Below are positions 54,557 to 63,861 of a DNA stretch of 64,000 bases, in pieces. A program made the position numbers and the translations under genes. The stretch is from an uncultured Clostridia bacterium. Lineage in GTDB: Bacteria; Bacillota; Clostridia; Saccharofermentanales; Saccharofermentanaceae. The notes below the pieces were generated by a model, which was not told where the DNA came from, made no database searches, and was given only the letters and a program-made list of their open reading frames with translations. The stretch is taken from NCBI GenBank assembly GCA_946537885.1, contig CAMNGC010000002.1, positions 1 to 64,000 of the forward strand, given 5' to 3'. The stretch's first letter is position 1, and each line of letters opens with the position of its first letter.

Positions 54557-56098
54557 TCAGAGCTCAGCCTTAACTTCCTCGAAAGTCTTGACGATCTCTT
54601 CGTCAGGTGCCTTGGTAAGAAGGCTTACAGCCACGATAAAGATGCAGCTGATGATAAATGCGGGAAGCAATTCGTAGATATCAAGAGCAGAACCGGCGAA
54701 CTCTTCTCTGATTATAAACTTCCAAACAAACACCATGATCCCGCCTGAGAGCATTCCTGATATAGCTCCCCACTTGTTTGTTCTCTTCCAGAACAAGGAG
54801 AAGAGCATAATGGGGCCGAATGCAGCGCCAAAGCCGGCCCATGCAAATGAAACGATCCTGAAAACGGAACTGTCAGGATCCATAGCCAGGAAAACGGCTA
54901 CAACGGATACGGCAACAACCGACAGTCTGGCAATGATAAGAGACTTTTTCTCGGATATCTTAAGCTTAAAGACCTCCTGCAGCATGTTCTGTGAGAATGC
55001 CGAAGCAGAAGCCAAGAGCTGAGAATCGGCAGTAGACATGGTCGAAGCCAGGATACCTGCCAGGATAAGGCCAGCCACAACTGCGGGAATATACCCAAAG
55101 TGGCTGAGATGCTTGGCAACATCAATAATAGCAGTCTCTGCCTGAGAGTTATCTTTATACTCAGGGATAAATCCGCTCTTCATGAGAGAATAACCGCAAA
55201 TACCGATGAGACCTGCTACAGCCATAGAAATGATAACCCATATCTCTGCAACTCTTCTGGAGAGCTTAAGCTTATTCTTATCCTCAATAGCCATAAAACG
55301 CAGAAGGATATGAGGCATGCCGAAATATCCGAGACCCCATGCCAGTGTAGATACTACAGGAAGGAAACCATAGCTTCCGGTCTCCCCTGTTCCGATGTTA
55401 TAACCTTTATTAAGATCCATGTAGCCGTTAAGGTTCTTAACATTTTCGAAAACCTTGTCAAAACCGCCGACCACACCTTCAGCAAAACCCAAAACGATCA
55501 AAAGCGCCAATGTCATTATGATGCTCTGAATAAAGTCTGTAGTGGATGCAGCAAGGAAGCCGCCTAAAGTACAATAGATAACTATTACGGCAGCGCTTAT
55601 GAGCATTGCAGTCTTGTATTCAGTACCGAATAAAGTAGAGAAAAGCTTACCGCAGGCAGAAAAACCCGATGCCGTATAAGGAACAAAGAATACGATGATG
55701 ATCAGTGCCGCCACCAATGTGATCAGATGCTTCTTATCTCCGAATCTTCTTGCGAAATAGTCCGGAATCGTGATAGCGTCAATGTGCTGAGTATAAACAC
55801 GAAGTCTCTTGGCAACAAAGAGCCAATTCAAGTATGTTCCAACCGATAAGCCGATAATCGTCCAGCCTGCTTCCGCAACACCGGTAGCAAGAGCAAGTCC
55901 CGGAATACCTAAGAGAAGATAAGAACTCATATCCGATGCTTCGGCACTCATGGCGGTAACCAAAGGTCCAAGATGACGACCGCCAAGATAGAAATCATCA
56001 GTCTTACGGTTCTTTCTGCTGAAGAATGCACCAATTGCGACCATCATTACAAGATAGACAGCTATGGTGATGACTATGCAAATATTAGCAGTACTCAT
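54557..56098 (-). CDS. putP: Sodium/solute symporter, PutP type
   Basis: A 513-residue SSF transporter with about 13 helices. The start RKTDDFYLGGRHLGPLVTAM and SAEASDMSSYLLLGIPG match PutP, and STADSQLLASASAFSQN carries the helix 8 Na+ site. ATG 56098 is chosen after GGAGGGGC; the longer frame lacks a site. Proline is the most likely substrate from overall resemblance, not proof. It converges with the SDR gene. Confidence 0.9.
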   Translation of the reverse strand: MSTANICIVITIAVYLVMMVAIGAFFSRKNRKTDDFYLGGRHLGPLVTAMSAEASDMSSYLLLGIPGLALATGVAEAGWTIIGLSVGTYLNWLFVAKRLRVYTQHIDAITIPDYFARRFGDKKHLITLVAALIIIVFFVPYTASGFSACGKLFSTLFGTEYKTAMLISAAVIVIYCTLGGFLAASTTDFIQSIIMTLALLIVLGFAEGVVGGFDKVFENVKNLNGYMDLNKGYNIGTGETGSYGFLPVVSTLAWGLGYFGMPHILLRFMAIEDKNKLKLSRRVAEIWVIISMAVAGLIGICGYSLMKSGFIPEYKDNSQAETAIIDVAKHLSHFGYIPAVVAGLILAGILASTMSTADSQLLASASAFSQNMLQEVFKLKISEKKSLIIARLSVVAVSVVAVFLAMDPDSSVFRIVSFAWAGFGAAFGPIMLFSLFWKRTNKWGAISGMLSGGIMVFVWKFIIREEFAGSALDIYELLPAFIISCIFIVAVSLLTKAPDEEIVKTFEEVKAEL

Positions 56099-56260
56099 AT
56101 ACGCCCCTCCAAAACGAAAACTGATTAAGTGTATCAAATATTTTAAGAACTATCAATTAACACACTTTTGCCTTTTTATATGTTCGATTTTATGATATTA
56201 TGTTAAATAATTTTATAACTGTTAATTCCAATGAAATTTATTTTTTTCGAGGTGACAGAA

Positions 56261-57631
56261 ATGCCGGCTACTAACAAGTATTCTCAAATTACACCCACGA
56301 TCGACCGTCTCGCAGAATTATGCGTCTCCAGCAGGATCGATCCGGAATTATATACCAAGTACGATGTCAAAAGAGGTCTGAGAGATCTTAACGGCAAAGG
56401 TGTCCTTACAGGGCTGACCGAGATCTCAGAGATCATTTCCAGTAAAGAAATAGATGGTAAGAAGGTGCAATGTGATGGCGAGCTTTATTATCGTGGAATT
56501 AATGTAAAGAGTATCGTTGACGGTTTTACTTCTGCCAATAGATTTGACGGCTTCGAGGAGACTTCATATCTCCTTCTTTTCAACAAGCTGCCGACAACGG
56601 AGGAACTTGACGAGTTTAAGAAGCTGCTTAGTTACTACAAGACTCTTCTGCCGAAGAATTTTGTTCGTGACGTTATGCTCCAGAAACCATCTGACGATCT
56701 GATGAATAATCTGACACGAGGCATCCTTAACCTTTATGCCTACGATGCCAATGCCAATGATACATCTATTCCTAATGTACTCAGGCAGTCGCTCGAACTT
56801 ATCTCTCTCTTCCCTATGCTCGCAGTATATGGGTTTGCTGCAAAGCAGTATTATAACGATAAAGGAAGCTTGTTTATTCACAGACCTCGTCCTGAACTTT
56901 CGACAGCCGAGAATATCCTCTATATGTTAAGACCGGATAATAAATATACCGAACTTGAGGCACGAATTCTCGATGTAGCTCTTGTACTCCATGCCGAACA
57001 CGGAGGCGGTAATAACTCTACATTTACAACTCATGTTGTTACAAGCTCCGGAACAGATACATATGCAGCTGTAGCTGCAGGACTCTGTTCATTAAAAGGC
57101 CCCAAGCACGGCGGAGCGAACATTAAAGTTATGCAGATGTTTGACGATATCAAGAAGCATGTTTCCGACTGGGAAGACGATGAGGAACTGACAGCCTACA
57201 TCGAGAAGATCCTGCACAAGGAAACTTTCGATAAGGCGGGTGTCGTCTATGGCTTAGGTCACGCAGTTTATTCCATATCAGATCCCCGTGCGAGAATCTT
57301 TAAGGGTTATGTTGAGCAATTATCCGTTGAGAAGCATAAGCAGAAAGAATTCTCCCTATATTCAAGGATCGAGAAGATCTCTTCCGAACTTATCGCTCGT
57401 GAGAGAAGGATCTACAAAGGAGTTTCCGCCAATATAGACTTCTACAGCGGTTTTGTTTACAGCATGCTGAACCTGCCCGTTGAGCTTTACACGCCTCTAT
57501 TTGCTATAGCAAGGATCTCAGGCTGGTCAGCTCACAGGATCGAGGAGCTTAATAACGGAGGCAAGATCATCCGTCCTGCATATATGGCTGTTCATCCCCG
57601 CACAGACTATATCCCTATATCGGAGAGATGA
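56261..57631 (+). CDS. gltA: Citrate synthase
   Basis: A 456-residue enzyme joining acetyl-CoA and oxaloacetate. Catalytic segments are HAEHGGGNNSTFTTHVVTSS, GPKHGGANIKVMQ, GLGHAVYSISDPRA and NIDFYSGFVYSML. An N-terminal extension of about 40 residues before RGLRDLNGKGVLTGLTEIS is characteristic of a Firmicute/clostridial subgroup. ATG 56261 follows GAGGTGACAGA. It gives 2-oxoglutarate for the glutamate dehydrogenase at 12-13.7 kb if aconitase and Idh are present elsewhere. Confidence 0.93.
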   Translation: MPATNKYSQITPTIDRLAELCVSSRIDPELYTKYDVKRGLRDLNGKGVLTGLTEISEIISSKEIDGKKVQCDGELYYRGINVKSIVDGFTSANRFDGFEETSYLLLFNKLPTTEELDEFKKLLSYYKTLLPKNFVRDVMLQKPSDDLMNNLTRGILNLYAYDANANDTSIPNVLRQSLELISLFPMLAVYGFAAKQYYNDKGSLFIHRPRPELSTAENILYMLRPDNKYTELEARILDVALVLHAEHGGGNNSTFTTHVVTSSGTDTYAAVAAGLCSLKGPKHGGANIKVMQMFDDIKKHVSDWEDDEELTAYIEKILHKETFDKAGVVYGLGHAVYSISDPRARIFKGYVEQLSVEKHKQKEFSLYSRIEKISSELIARERRIYKGVSANIDFYSGFVYSMLNLPVELYTPLFAIARISGWSAHRIEELNNGGKIIRPAYMAVHPRTDYIPISER

Positions 57632-58561
57632 TCAGAATAGACTTATCTGTCTTTCGATCCAAGATTCCTGCCGGGCGTCACGAATAATGTCGCCCGGTTC
57701 TTTATTGCCTATAAGAAAAGGAGAATTGGGATCATGCTTCAATAAGTTATTCTTCACTGTTGCTTTGTCGGTATTTGCATAGCAGTATCTGCACATATGC
57801 GGACAAGTATCATATTCGCCGATATCATGTCCCAAAATACAGTTACAGCCTTCTCTTTGGGATTTTACGCCGCTTGGGACATTAAGTCTGCTCCCCAAGA
57901 CTTTCTCATAAACTGCCGGCGGAAAACATCCGGACGGATCTACACCATAAAGATCGTACAAATGCCCTTCACAACACGGCTTGATATTGATGCCGCATTC
58001 CTTTCCGATAGATGTAAAGCGCTTAACGATCTCCACCCTGTCTGTAAACTCAACAGCCCTGATATCCGGACAATTACGTCTTACCTTGGCATAGAGATCA
58101 ACAAAGCTTATAACACATGTATCAGTAAAAGCAGCCAGTTTATAAGCCATCTCAGCGAAAACGGCTTCATGATATTCTAAAGAGTACTTATCATCAATGA
58201 TTATGGGATCATATCTCCAGCCCATAGAGTCTTTGCCCACTATGTTATAAAGCCTTTCGAAAGTATCAATGGACTTGGAAACAGGGGGCACATTAGGCTC
58301 ATAATCCTTTCCGTAAGGAGTAATTGAGATAAACCAATACTGACCATAGTCCTTAAGAAGATGCATATGTTTCAGCATAGGAGCAGGATTTTTGGAACAA
58401 AAGCTTATGACATCCACAACATCAGGCGATAAAATGTATCGGCTAACACTGGATCTGTTATAAGGATTACGGACAAGAACATATCCTTCCCTTAACCTGT
58501 TGGCAAGCCAGGATGAATAAAAAGCAGGAATATCAGTCCTCATTCCGGTGCTGATTATCAT
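57632..58561 (-). CDS. DUF1848 radical SAM-like protein
   Basis: A 309-residue protein of the DUF1848 family. It starts with a strand-rich core ISTGMRTDIPAFYSSWLANR, and the cysteine cluster lies near the C-terminus: CNCILGHDIG and CPHMCRYCYAN (about 253-263), the reverse of the usual radical SAM order. The family is related to spore photoproduct lyase-like enzymes, function unknown. It ends one base after the convergent citrate synthase. A second SPL-like enzyme lies at 62.9 kb. Confidence 0.85.
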   Translation of the reverse strand: MIISTGMRTDIPAFYSSWLANRLREGYVLVRNPYNRSSVSRYILSPDVVDVISFCSKNPAPMLKHMHLLKDYGQYWFISITPYGKDYEPNVPPVSKSIDTFERLYNIVGKDSMGWRYDPIIIDDKYSLEYHEAVFAEMAYKLAAFTDTCVISFVDLYAKVRRNCPDIRAVEFTDRVEIVKRFTSIGKECGINIKPCCEGHLYDLYGVDPSGCFPPAVYEKVLGSRLNVPSGVKSQREGCNCILGHDIGEYDTCPHMCRYCYANTDKATVKNNLLKHDPNSPFLIGNKEPGDIIRDARQESWIERQISLF

Positions 58562-58577
58562 AAGCGCCTCCTATTTT

Positions 58578-59441
58578 TCAGCCGATTATCCCACAGGCGC
58601 CAAGAAGAAGGATCACAAGGCCGAGGATGATCCTATAGACGCCGAAGACCTTGAAATCATGCTTACGGATATAGGCCATAAGCTTACTGATCACAAGGAA
58701 AGATACTGCGCATGCGGATGACATACCGATCAGGAGCAGGATAACTTCATCCTTGGTAACCGAGCCTTCGTAAGTTATGATCTTCAAAAGACTTGCTCCA
58801 AGCATTACCGGTATCGCAAGATAGAATGTAAAACGCGCAGCTGCCGAACGTTTGATCCCGATGCCAAGCGAACCTACAATCGTAGCACCTGATCTTGATG
58901 TACCGGGAAAGATAGCTGCAATAAGCTGAAAAAGTCCGACAATAAAAGACTTAGAATAAGATATCTCCTCCACCTCGTTGACGGACGAGTTCTTCTCTCC
59001 GATAATCTTTTCGACAACGATAAATGCAATACCGAAAACGATCAGAGCAATGGATACGCAGATATAGTTATAGAAGAGGCGGTCAAGAGCATCACCGAAG
59101 ATAACCCCCACGACGGCTGCCGGTATACAAGCCAAGAGGATCTTAAGCCACAGGATGAACTTATTCTTGTATATAAACCTGCCGATACCCTTATCCGCCA
59201 AAGGAAGTTCATTGTCCTTAATGCCGAATGGCCATATATCTTTCCAGAACAGGACAAGAACGGCAAGAACAGCACCAAACTGAATCACTACAAGAAAGAG
59301 GTCAAAAAAATTCTCGGAAACATTTAGTTCGAAGAACTCATTTAAGATGATCATATGTCCGGTTGAACTGATCGGAAGCCATTCCGTAATTCCCTCGACA
59401 AGACCGAAAAGCAGAGCTATCAAACAATCCCAAATACTCAA
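58578..59441 (-). CDS. uppP: Undecaprenyl-diphosphatase
   Basis: A 287-residue membrane enzyme recycling the carrier lipid for cell wall and polysaccharide synthesis; also called BacA for bacitracin resistance. The active site motifs GLVEGITEWLPISSTGHM and FPGTSRSGATI are both complete. About eight helices are predicted. It lies 12 bases after the zinc-ribbon gene and 16 before the DUF1848 gene. Confidence 0.96.
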   Translation of the reverse strand: MSIWDCLIALLFGLVEGITEWLPISSTGHMIILNEFFELNVSENFFDLFLVVIQFGAVLAVLVLFWKDIWPFGIKDNELPLADKGIGRFIYKNKFILWLKILLACIPAAVVGVIFGDALDRLFYNYICVSIALIVFGIAFIVVEKIIGEKNSSVNEVEEISYSKSFIVGLFQLIAAIFPGTSRSGATIVGSLGIGIKRSAAARFTFYLAIPVMLGASLLKIITYEGSVTKDEVILLLIGMSSACAVSFLVISKLMAYIRKHDFKVFGVYRIILGLVILLLGACGIIG

Positions 59442-59453
59442 ATCCTATCCCCC

Positions 59454-59768
59454 TCAGAGCGAGAATCCGCGCGGAGCATGACTGCCGCAAATGGGACAAA
59501 ACATACCGGTGTTATTATCTCTGCCGCAACCTCCACATGTCCATGTAAGCGGCTTGGCATAAGAGGCCTGATCGAAGCCTTGCTGATCATTGAGCTCGGT
59601 ATAGTAGGAATAAGAATTATCCGCTCCCTCAGGCACGTTCTCTATTCCTTCTTCTTGTATCTCATCAGAAACAACTGACAGACCTGTATCAGTCAGTCTG
59701 TTCCCGCAGGTATTACAGATAGTCGCCGAATTTCCCAGTCTTTGACCACAATAAGAGCAGATCCTCAT
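59454..59768 (-). CDS. Small protein with two zinc ribbons
   Basis: A 104-residue protein with a zinc ribbon at each end: CSYCGQ...CNTCGN (about 4-22) and CGGCGR...CPICGSHAP (about 79-98), joined by an acidic linker. Such proteins often mediate protein contacts near membrane or secretion genes. It lies between the PP2C-like gene (83-base gap) and uppP. I assign no function. Confidence 0.8.
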   Translation of the reverse strand: MRICSYCGQRLGNSATICNTCGNRLTDTGLSVVSDEIQEEGIENVPEGADNSYSYYTELNDQQGFDQASYAKPLTWTCGGCGRDNNTGMFCPICGSHAPRGFSL

Positions 59769-59851
59769 ATCTCAGTTGTCTCCCATCTCTATTTATTGTA
59801 AAGATTATAATATTACATCGAAAATGTTACCAGTATGCCTTACTCTTCCTC

Positions 59852-60553
59852 TTACCTGCCTACCGAACAAAGAATGGCCGAATAATCATCCTTAACTCCG
59901 GCTTTGCCCTCTATGGTCTTTGCTATCAAGCTTAGAAGGTAATCATCAGTAAGTACAAAAGACGCAAGCCCCGAAAAGATCCCGTCTATCTCCTTCTGAC
60001 TTAATACTTTATGGACACCTTCAGAGCACAAAAGGAACATATCCTTTCTGCCGACTCTGCCGCTGTCAGATCTGATATCAATACCGGCTCTCCTGCCTAT
60101 CAGGCGATCAACCTGTCCTTCAGCATCTTCCCCGTCATCCCGGGTCAGAGGAACAAGACTTCTTCTTATCTTACGATATATACGTGAATTACCGACATTT
60201 ATCACAGCATACTCGTTATCCCATATAAGAAGTAGGGAAAGAGATGAGCCTGCATTTATATCCAAAGCCTCGTGCTCTGTTGCGAGCTGATCATTGATCT
60301 GCCTTATCAGACCAACACATGAATTCGCGACTGAAGCTAAAGTCTTCCCGTAAGGATTCGAGATTATAGTCTTCCACCATGTCTCGATATTATCGCATAT
60401 ATAGGTCGAATCCTGCTGCGCTTGACCGCTCACTCTTCGGTCATCAACGACGACGAAGATTCCTTTATCTGATACATGATCACAAAAGACGGAATCACTG
60501 TTGCTATCGTTTTCTGAGCCATTATATGTAATCTTAGAAGCACTTAACATCAT
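59852..60553 (-). CDS. PP2C-like phosphatase with altered metal motifs
   Basis: A 233-residue cytoplasmic protein with the PP2C layout: VVVDDRR (37-40 region, canonical DG), NVGNSRIYR (120-127, canonical GDSR), CSEGVHKV (176-183, canonical SDG) and KDDYSAILCSV (221-231, canonical DN). Two of the metal-site positions carry changes (G to D after D37, D to E178). It may be active with altered metal binding or a pseudophosphatase. Its start overlaps the stop of the VWA-FHA gene (ATGA), so the two are coupled. Confidence 0.75.
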   Translation of the reverse strand: MMLSASKITYNGSENDSNSDSVFCDHVSDKGIFVVVDDRRVSGQAQQDSTYICDNIETWWKTIISNPYGKTLASVANSCVGLIRQINDQLATEHEALDINAGSSLSLLLIWDNEYAVINVGNSRIYRKIRRSLVPLTRDDGEDAEGQVDRLIGRRAGIDIRSDSGRVGRKDMFLLCSEGVHKVLSQKEIDGIFSGLASFVLTDDYLLSLIAKTIEGKAGVKDDYSAILCSVGR

Positions 60554-62115
60554 TCCACCTCAAAATTAACAGTAAAAGTCTTAGTTCCCAACCTTACCTG
60601 TGCGCCGTCCGCTAACAAGGTCTCCTTGATAACCATAGCATTGTTGACATATGTTCCGCTCGTCGAGTGAAGATCGTTGATATAGAAATTTCCCTGCTTT
60701 ATCTCTATCTCACAGTGACGTTTGGACATCCAACCGGCACGAATATTCAGATCACAGCCTTCTCTGCCGACAGTGATCCTTTCATATATCGGCACGCTAT
60801 ATACAATCGACCTGTCGTCATTATCTCTGAAAACAACAAATGCTACAGGATCCGGCAGGTCATCAGACTTGGTAAGAGCCTGAACAGCAGCCGACTTAAG
60901 AAGAGAGCCTCCGCTGTATTCGTTATACAAAGACTGAGTCTCAGGTGAATCCTCCACCTCATTAGCAGCATCTTTATGGCTCAGCTTTCTTCTGACAAGG
61001 GTCATGATACTTAGTATGATGATACCGACAACGATCAGACAAGCAGCCGCGATAAGTATCTTCTTGATCAGATCAAACTTATTGCCTGTCTCCTTTTCTT
61101 CACCATTATCACTAACCTTCTTATTTGAGTCAGCAGAAATAAGAAGGCTTTCTTCTGTCTCCGTCGGGGTAGGTGTAGGAGTATCAGTAGGCACAGGGGT
61201 TGCCGTTACTGTAGCAAGAGGCATTTTAACAACAGCCTCTGTCTCGACACTGTAGCTTCCCGAAGAAGTGTCATAATTAAGTCTGATAGTCTGCTCACTT
61301 CCGTCAAGAACTTCAAGTCCGGGAGTAACAGTAATGCACTGAACCGACTCATCGACTGCGATCTGCGTCACATAATCAGCTGCTGTCGCTCCAACGGGAA
61401 GATTAATGCTCTCTCCTCCGGTCAACCTGGAATAGAAAGCTGCCGTGGTCGCAGCGTCAGGATTCTGATCTCCGTTTATACAGATAGTATAGATCGGGAT
61501 CTGCGTTGTCCTGGACAACTGACTCAGTTCCTCGTCTACTCTGCTTAATGACGGATCATTGTCAACACCGTCGGAAATCGTGATCAGCCTTGCATAATTC
61601 GCACTATTGTTGCCGATGCCGTTCAGGATATCATAGACACTATATGAATAATTGGAAACATGTTCCGCATAAGAAGCTCCGGCTACACAGGATTTGACTT
61701 TGTCATAATCAGTCGTAAAATCTCCGCTTATGATCTCATTAGGGTATTTCATACTGACTACAAGGAATCTCTCACCGTCGGCATGGTGATCGACTATCTC
61801 ACTGACAACAGCATTAATGGAATCCGCATAAGAAGGATCACTGAAGTTAATGATCAAGACAGTATAGACTTCCCCTGGTGAACTGATGCTGTCAGCTTCA
61901 TAAATTCTCGATCCTATCTGAACCTCACAGGAATCGATCGGCTCGGAATTATCCACATATATGCTCAAGCTGTTATCGCCGCGGCGAACTCCAAGGATCT
62001 TAGCACCGCCTTCGGCTTTAATAATATAAGGAGGACATGCAATAATAACGGCAAAGACTATAATCGCAAATACAGCCAGACAATGAATAAGTTGTTTGGA
62101 ACAATGCCTCTTCAT
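60550..62115 (-). CDS. Transmembrane VWA and FHA domain protein
   Basis: A 521-residue protein: N-terminal signal/anchor (9-33), extracytoplasmic VWA domain (about 84-240), a Thr/Pro linker (300-322), one membrane helix (352-374) and a cytoplasmic FHA domain (446-497). FHA core residues are intact: GREGCDLNIR, SKRHCEI and DLHSTSGTYVN, which bind phosphothreonine. In the VWA the MIDAS start is INFSDPS (N90), not D-x-S, while ISDGVDND is kept. FHA and PP2C-like partners on the inside suggest a phosphorylation-based signal across the membrane; the kinase is not in the window. Confidence 0.85.
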   Translation of the reverse strand: MKRHCSKQLIHCLAVFAIIVFAVIIACPPYIIKAEGGAKILGVRRGDNSLSIYVDNSEPIDSCEVQIGSRIYEADSISSPGEVYTVLIINFSDPSYADSINAVVSEIVDHHADGERFLVVSMKYPNEIISGDFTTDYDKVKSCVAGASYAEHVSNYSYSVYDILNGIGNNSANYARLITISDGVDNDPSLSRVDEELSQLSRTTQIPIYTICINGDQNPDAATTAAFYSRLTGGESINLPVGATAADYVTQIAVDESVQCITVTPGLEVLDGSEQTIRLNYDTSSGSYSVETEAVVKMPLATVTATPVPTDTPTPTPTETEESLLISADSNKKVSDNGEEKETGNKFDLIKKILIAAACLIVVGIIILSIMTLVRRKLSHKDAANEVEDSPETQSLYNEYSGGSLLKSAAVQALTKSDDLPDPVAFVVFRDNDDRSIVYSVPIYERITVGREGCDLNIRAGWMSKRHCEIEIKQGNFYINDLHSTSGTYVNNAMVIKETLLADGAQVRLGTKTFTVNFEVE

Positions 62116-62177
62116 CGCACACCTCTCAAAAACAATTTATATATTGATTATACTCTGTCAAAGCCTCTTATAACAGA

Positions 62178-62894
62178 TTATTCTTGATGAGTTTTCTTAC
62201 TTATCCTGTGGTACTGTGGAGTTATCGTAAGATCTCTTATAATAACTCCATCACGCATATGAAGAAGATCTTTTATAGCCTCAGCCGTATCCTCGGGTAA
62301 CAGATATGCTCCTTCATCTTCGGAACATTCAAAATCAGCATTTCTATATAGCTCAGTTCTTGTCATATCCGGTCTTATATTGACGACCTTTACGCCCTGC
62401 TTACGATACTCCTCGAAAAGGCTTTCGCCAAAGCTACCAAGCCCCGCCTTTGTAGCGCCATAAGCCGCCCCGTGAGTATTAACCCTTCCCTGGGTTACGG
62501 ATGATATATTAATGATCCAGCCCTTCTCCTGCCTGATAGACGGCAAAAATGCGTTGGTCAAGACCAGAGGGATCTCAAGGTTTGTTCTGACCATATTTCT
62601 TATATCTTCTCTTAATAAAGTCTCGTGCAAGCCGTAAAAGCCGACTCCCGCGCAATTAACAAGCATATAGACTTTATTATCTTCAAGTATCCTTCGTATA
62701 AGCTTATCAGTCTTGTTGTCATCTGTCAGATCATTTTCGATCTTCTCGAAAATATCATCGCATCTGAACTTCCGGCCTATCCCGATCACTTTATAACCCT
62801 CTTTTGTGAGCATCCGGGCAACAGCCAGCCCTATGCCTGAGGATGCCCCGGTCACGACCGCAGTCTTATCAATATTGGCAGAAAATCTTTCCAT
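62178..62894 (-). CDS. Short-chain dehydrogenase/reductase
   Basis: A 238-residue SDR with TGASSGIG (15-22), NCAG and the catalytic YGATK in HGAAYGATKAGLG with the serine in NISSVTQG. It has GIGRKFRCDD after strand 2, different from the FabG-like gene at 53.8 kb. The C-terminal region ends at SKKTHQE. Its start overlaps the end of the SPL-like gene by 26 bases, so the two are coupled. Substrate unknown. Confidence 0.87.
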   Translation of the reverse strand: MERFSANIDKTAVVTGASSGIGLAVARMLTKEGYKVIGIGRKFRCDDIFEKIENDLTDDNKTDKLIRRILEDNKVYMLVNCAGVGFYGLHETLLREDIRNMVRTNLEIPLVLTNAFLPSIRQEKGWIINISSVTQGRVNTHGAAYGATKAGLGSFGESLFEEYRKQGVKVVNIRPDMTRTELYRNADFECSEDEGAYLLPEDTAEAIKDLLHMRDGVIIRDLTITPQYHRISKKTHQE

Positions 62895-63861
62895 CGTCTG
62901 CTACCTCTCTGATACGATCTCTTACATAGTCTACCATTGCTTTAGTAAGTTCGTAAGGGTACTCACAATATCCATCCCGGTTCTCGAAAGGAAACTGTAC
63001 AGCTGCAGAATATGCTTCTGCCCGGCGTATCGCCTTAATATATTCCGAAGAGATCCTGAAAGCCCCGATACCATAATCGTTGATCTTATCCACATCACAT
63101 TCGGCGATGAGCCGGTCTATCATTCTTCCATATAGCTCTTTCCAGTTATCAATATAAATGATCGGATCGACGCAAACTCTTACCTTACATCCTTTAGACA
63201 GGGCAAGTCTAAGGGATCTGAGTCTTGCCTCAAGACCTGCCGTACCGTGTTCAAAGCGGTCGATTATCTCTTGGGGTGACAAGGTAAACGCATAAACGAG
63301 ATTAGGAAGAGCAATAAAACTCTTGGGGGCGCTCTTTGTCCTTATCTCAATAGTGATCTCAGGGTGTTCTTGAGCAAGCTCTGCCCAGACAGAGCTGATA
63401 GCCGTTATATGATCCATTGCAGGAAGATCAGTATCAAACGAGACACTGAGGTAGCATTCGCCGAGCTCAGATGCTTTCGCTATATAGTCTTCAACATTTA
63501 CGAATATCACTATATTGGCAGTAGAATATCTCCCCTTAAGAAAACAATACTCACAGTCATATGGACAATTAAGAACTGTCGATGTATAGAAGAACCTGTC
63601 ATTTCCGTAATTATGACAAACCGGGGCTCCCTCATATACCAGTTTACCGCGGTTTACCGCCAGGATGATCTTACGGGAATGTGACTGAAACTCAAAAGAC
63701 TGTCTGGAACGGTTAAAGATATCTTTATAGTGGCGGATATAAGTTAGTTTTGCAGATTTAAAATGCTCTAATATCTTAGATGTCAGAGGGTAGTCCACGG
63801 CATCTTTTTCGATATAGATACGATCAAAATTACGTAAAAATGAGACGTCTGCGGAACTCAC
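62869..63861 (-). CDS. Spore photoproduct lyase-like radical SAM protein
   Basis: A 330-residue protein with GTG start at 63861. The Fe-S motif is CPYDCEYCFLKG (C99, C103, C106), the CxxxCxxC of the SPL family. SVSFDTDLPAMDH and RTKSAPKSF are the following SAM and substrate segments. No sporulation gene is near, and the motif differs from Bacillus SplB, so it may be an SPL family member with another role. A Cys at 136 is a possible counterpart of the SPL hydrogen-donor Cys, but spacing differs. It overlaps both neighbours. Confidence 0.82.
   Translation of the reverse strand: MSSADVSFLRNFDRIYIEKDAVDYPLTSKILEHFKSAKLTYIRHYKDIFNRSRQSFEFQSHSRKIILAVNRGKLVYEGAPVCHNYGNDRFFYTSTVLNCPYDCEYCFLKGRYSTANIVIFVNVEDYIAKASELGECYLSVSFDTDLPAMDHITAISSVWAELAQEHPEITIEIRTKSAPKSFIALPNLVYAFTLSPQEIIDRFEHGTAGLEARLRSLRLALSKGCKVRVCVDPIIYIDNWKELYGRMIDRLIAECDVDKINDYGIGAFRISSEYIKAIRRAEAYSAAVQFPFENRDGYCEYPYELTKAMVDYVRDRIREVADDGKIFCQY

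Noticed and set aside
62869..63861. True spore photoproduct lyase and hence a spore-forming organism
   Set aside because: The motif and cysteine spacing differ from Bacillus SplB and no sporulation genes are visible; family membership alone does not prove this role.
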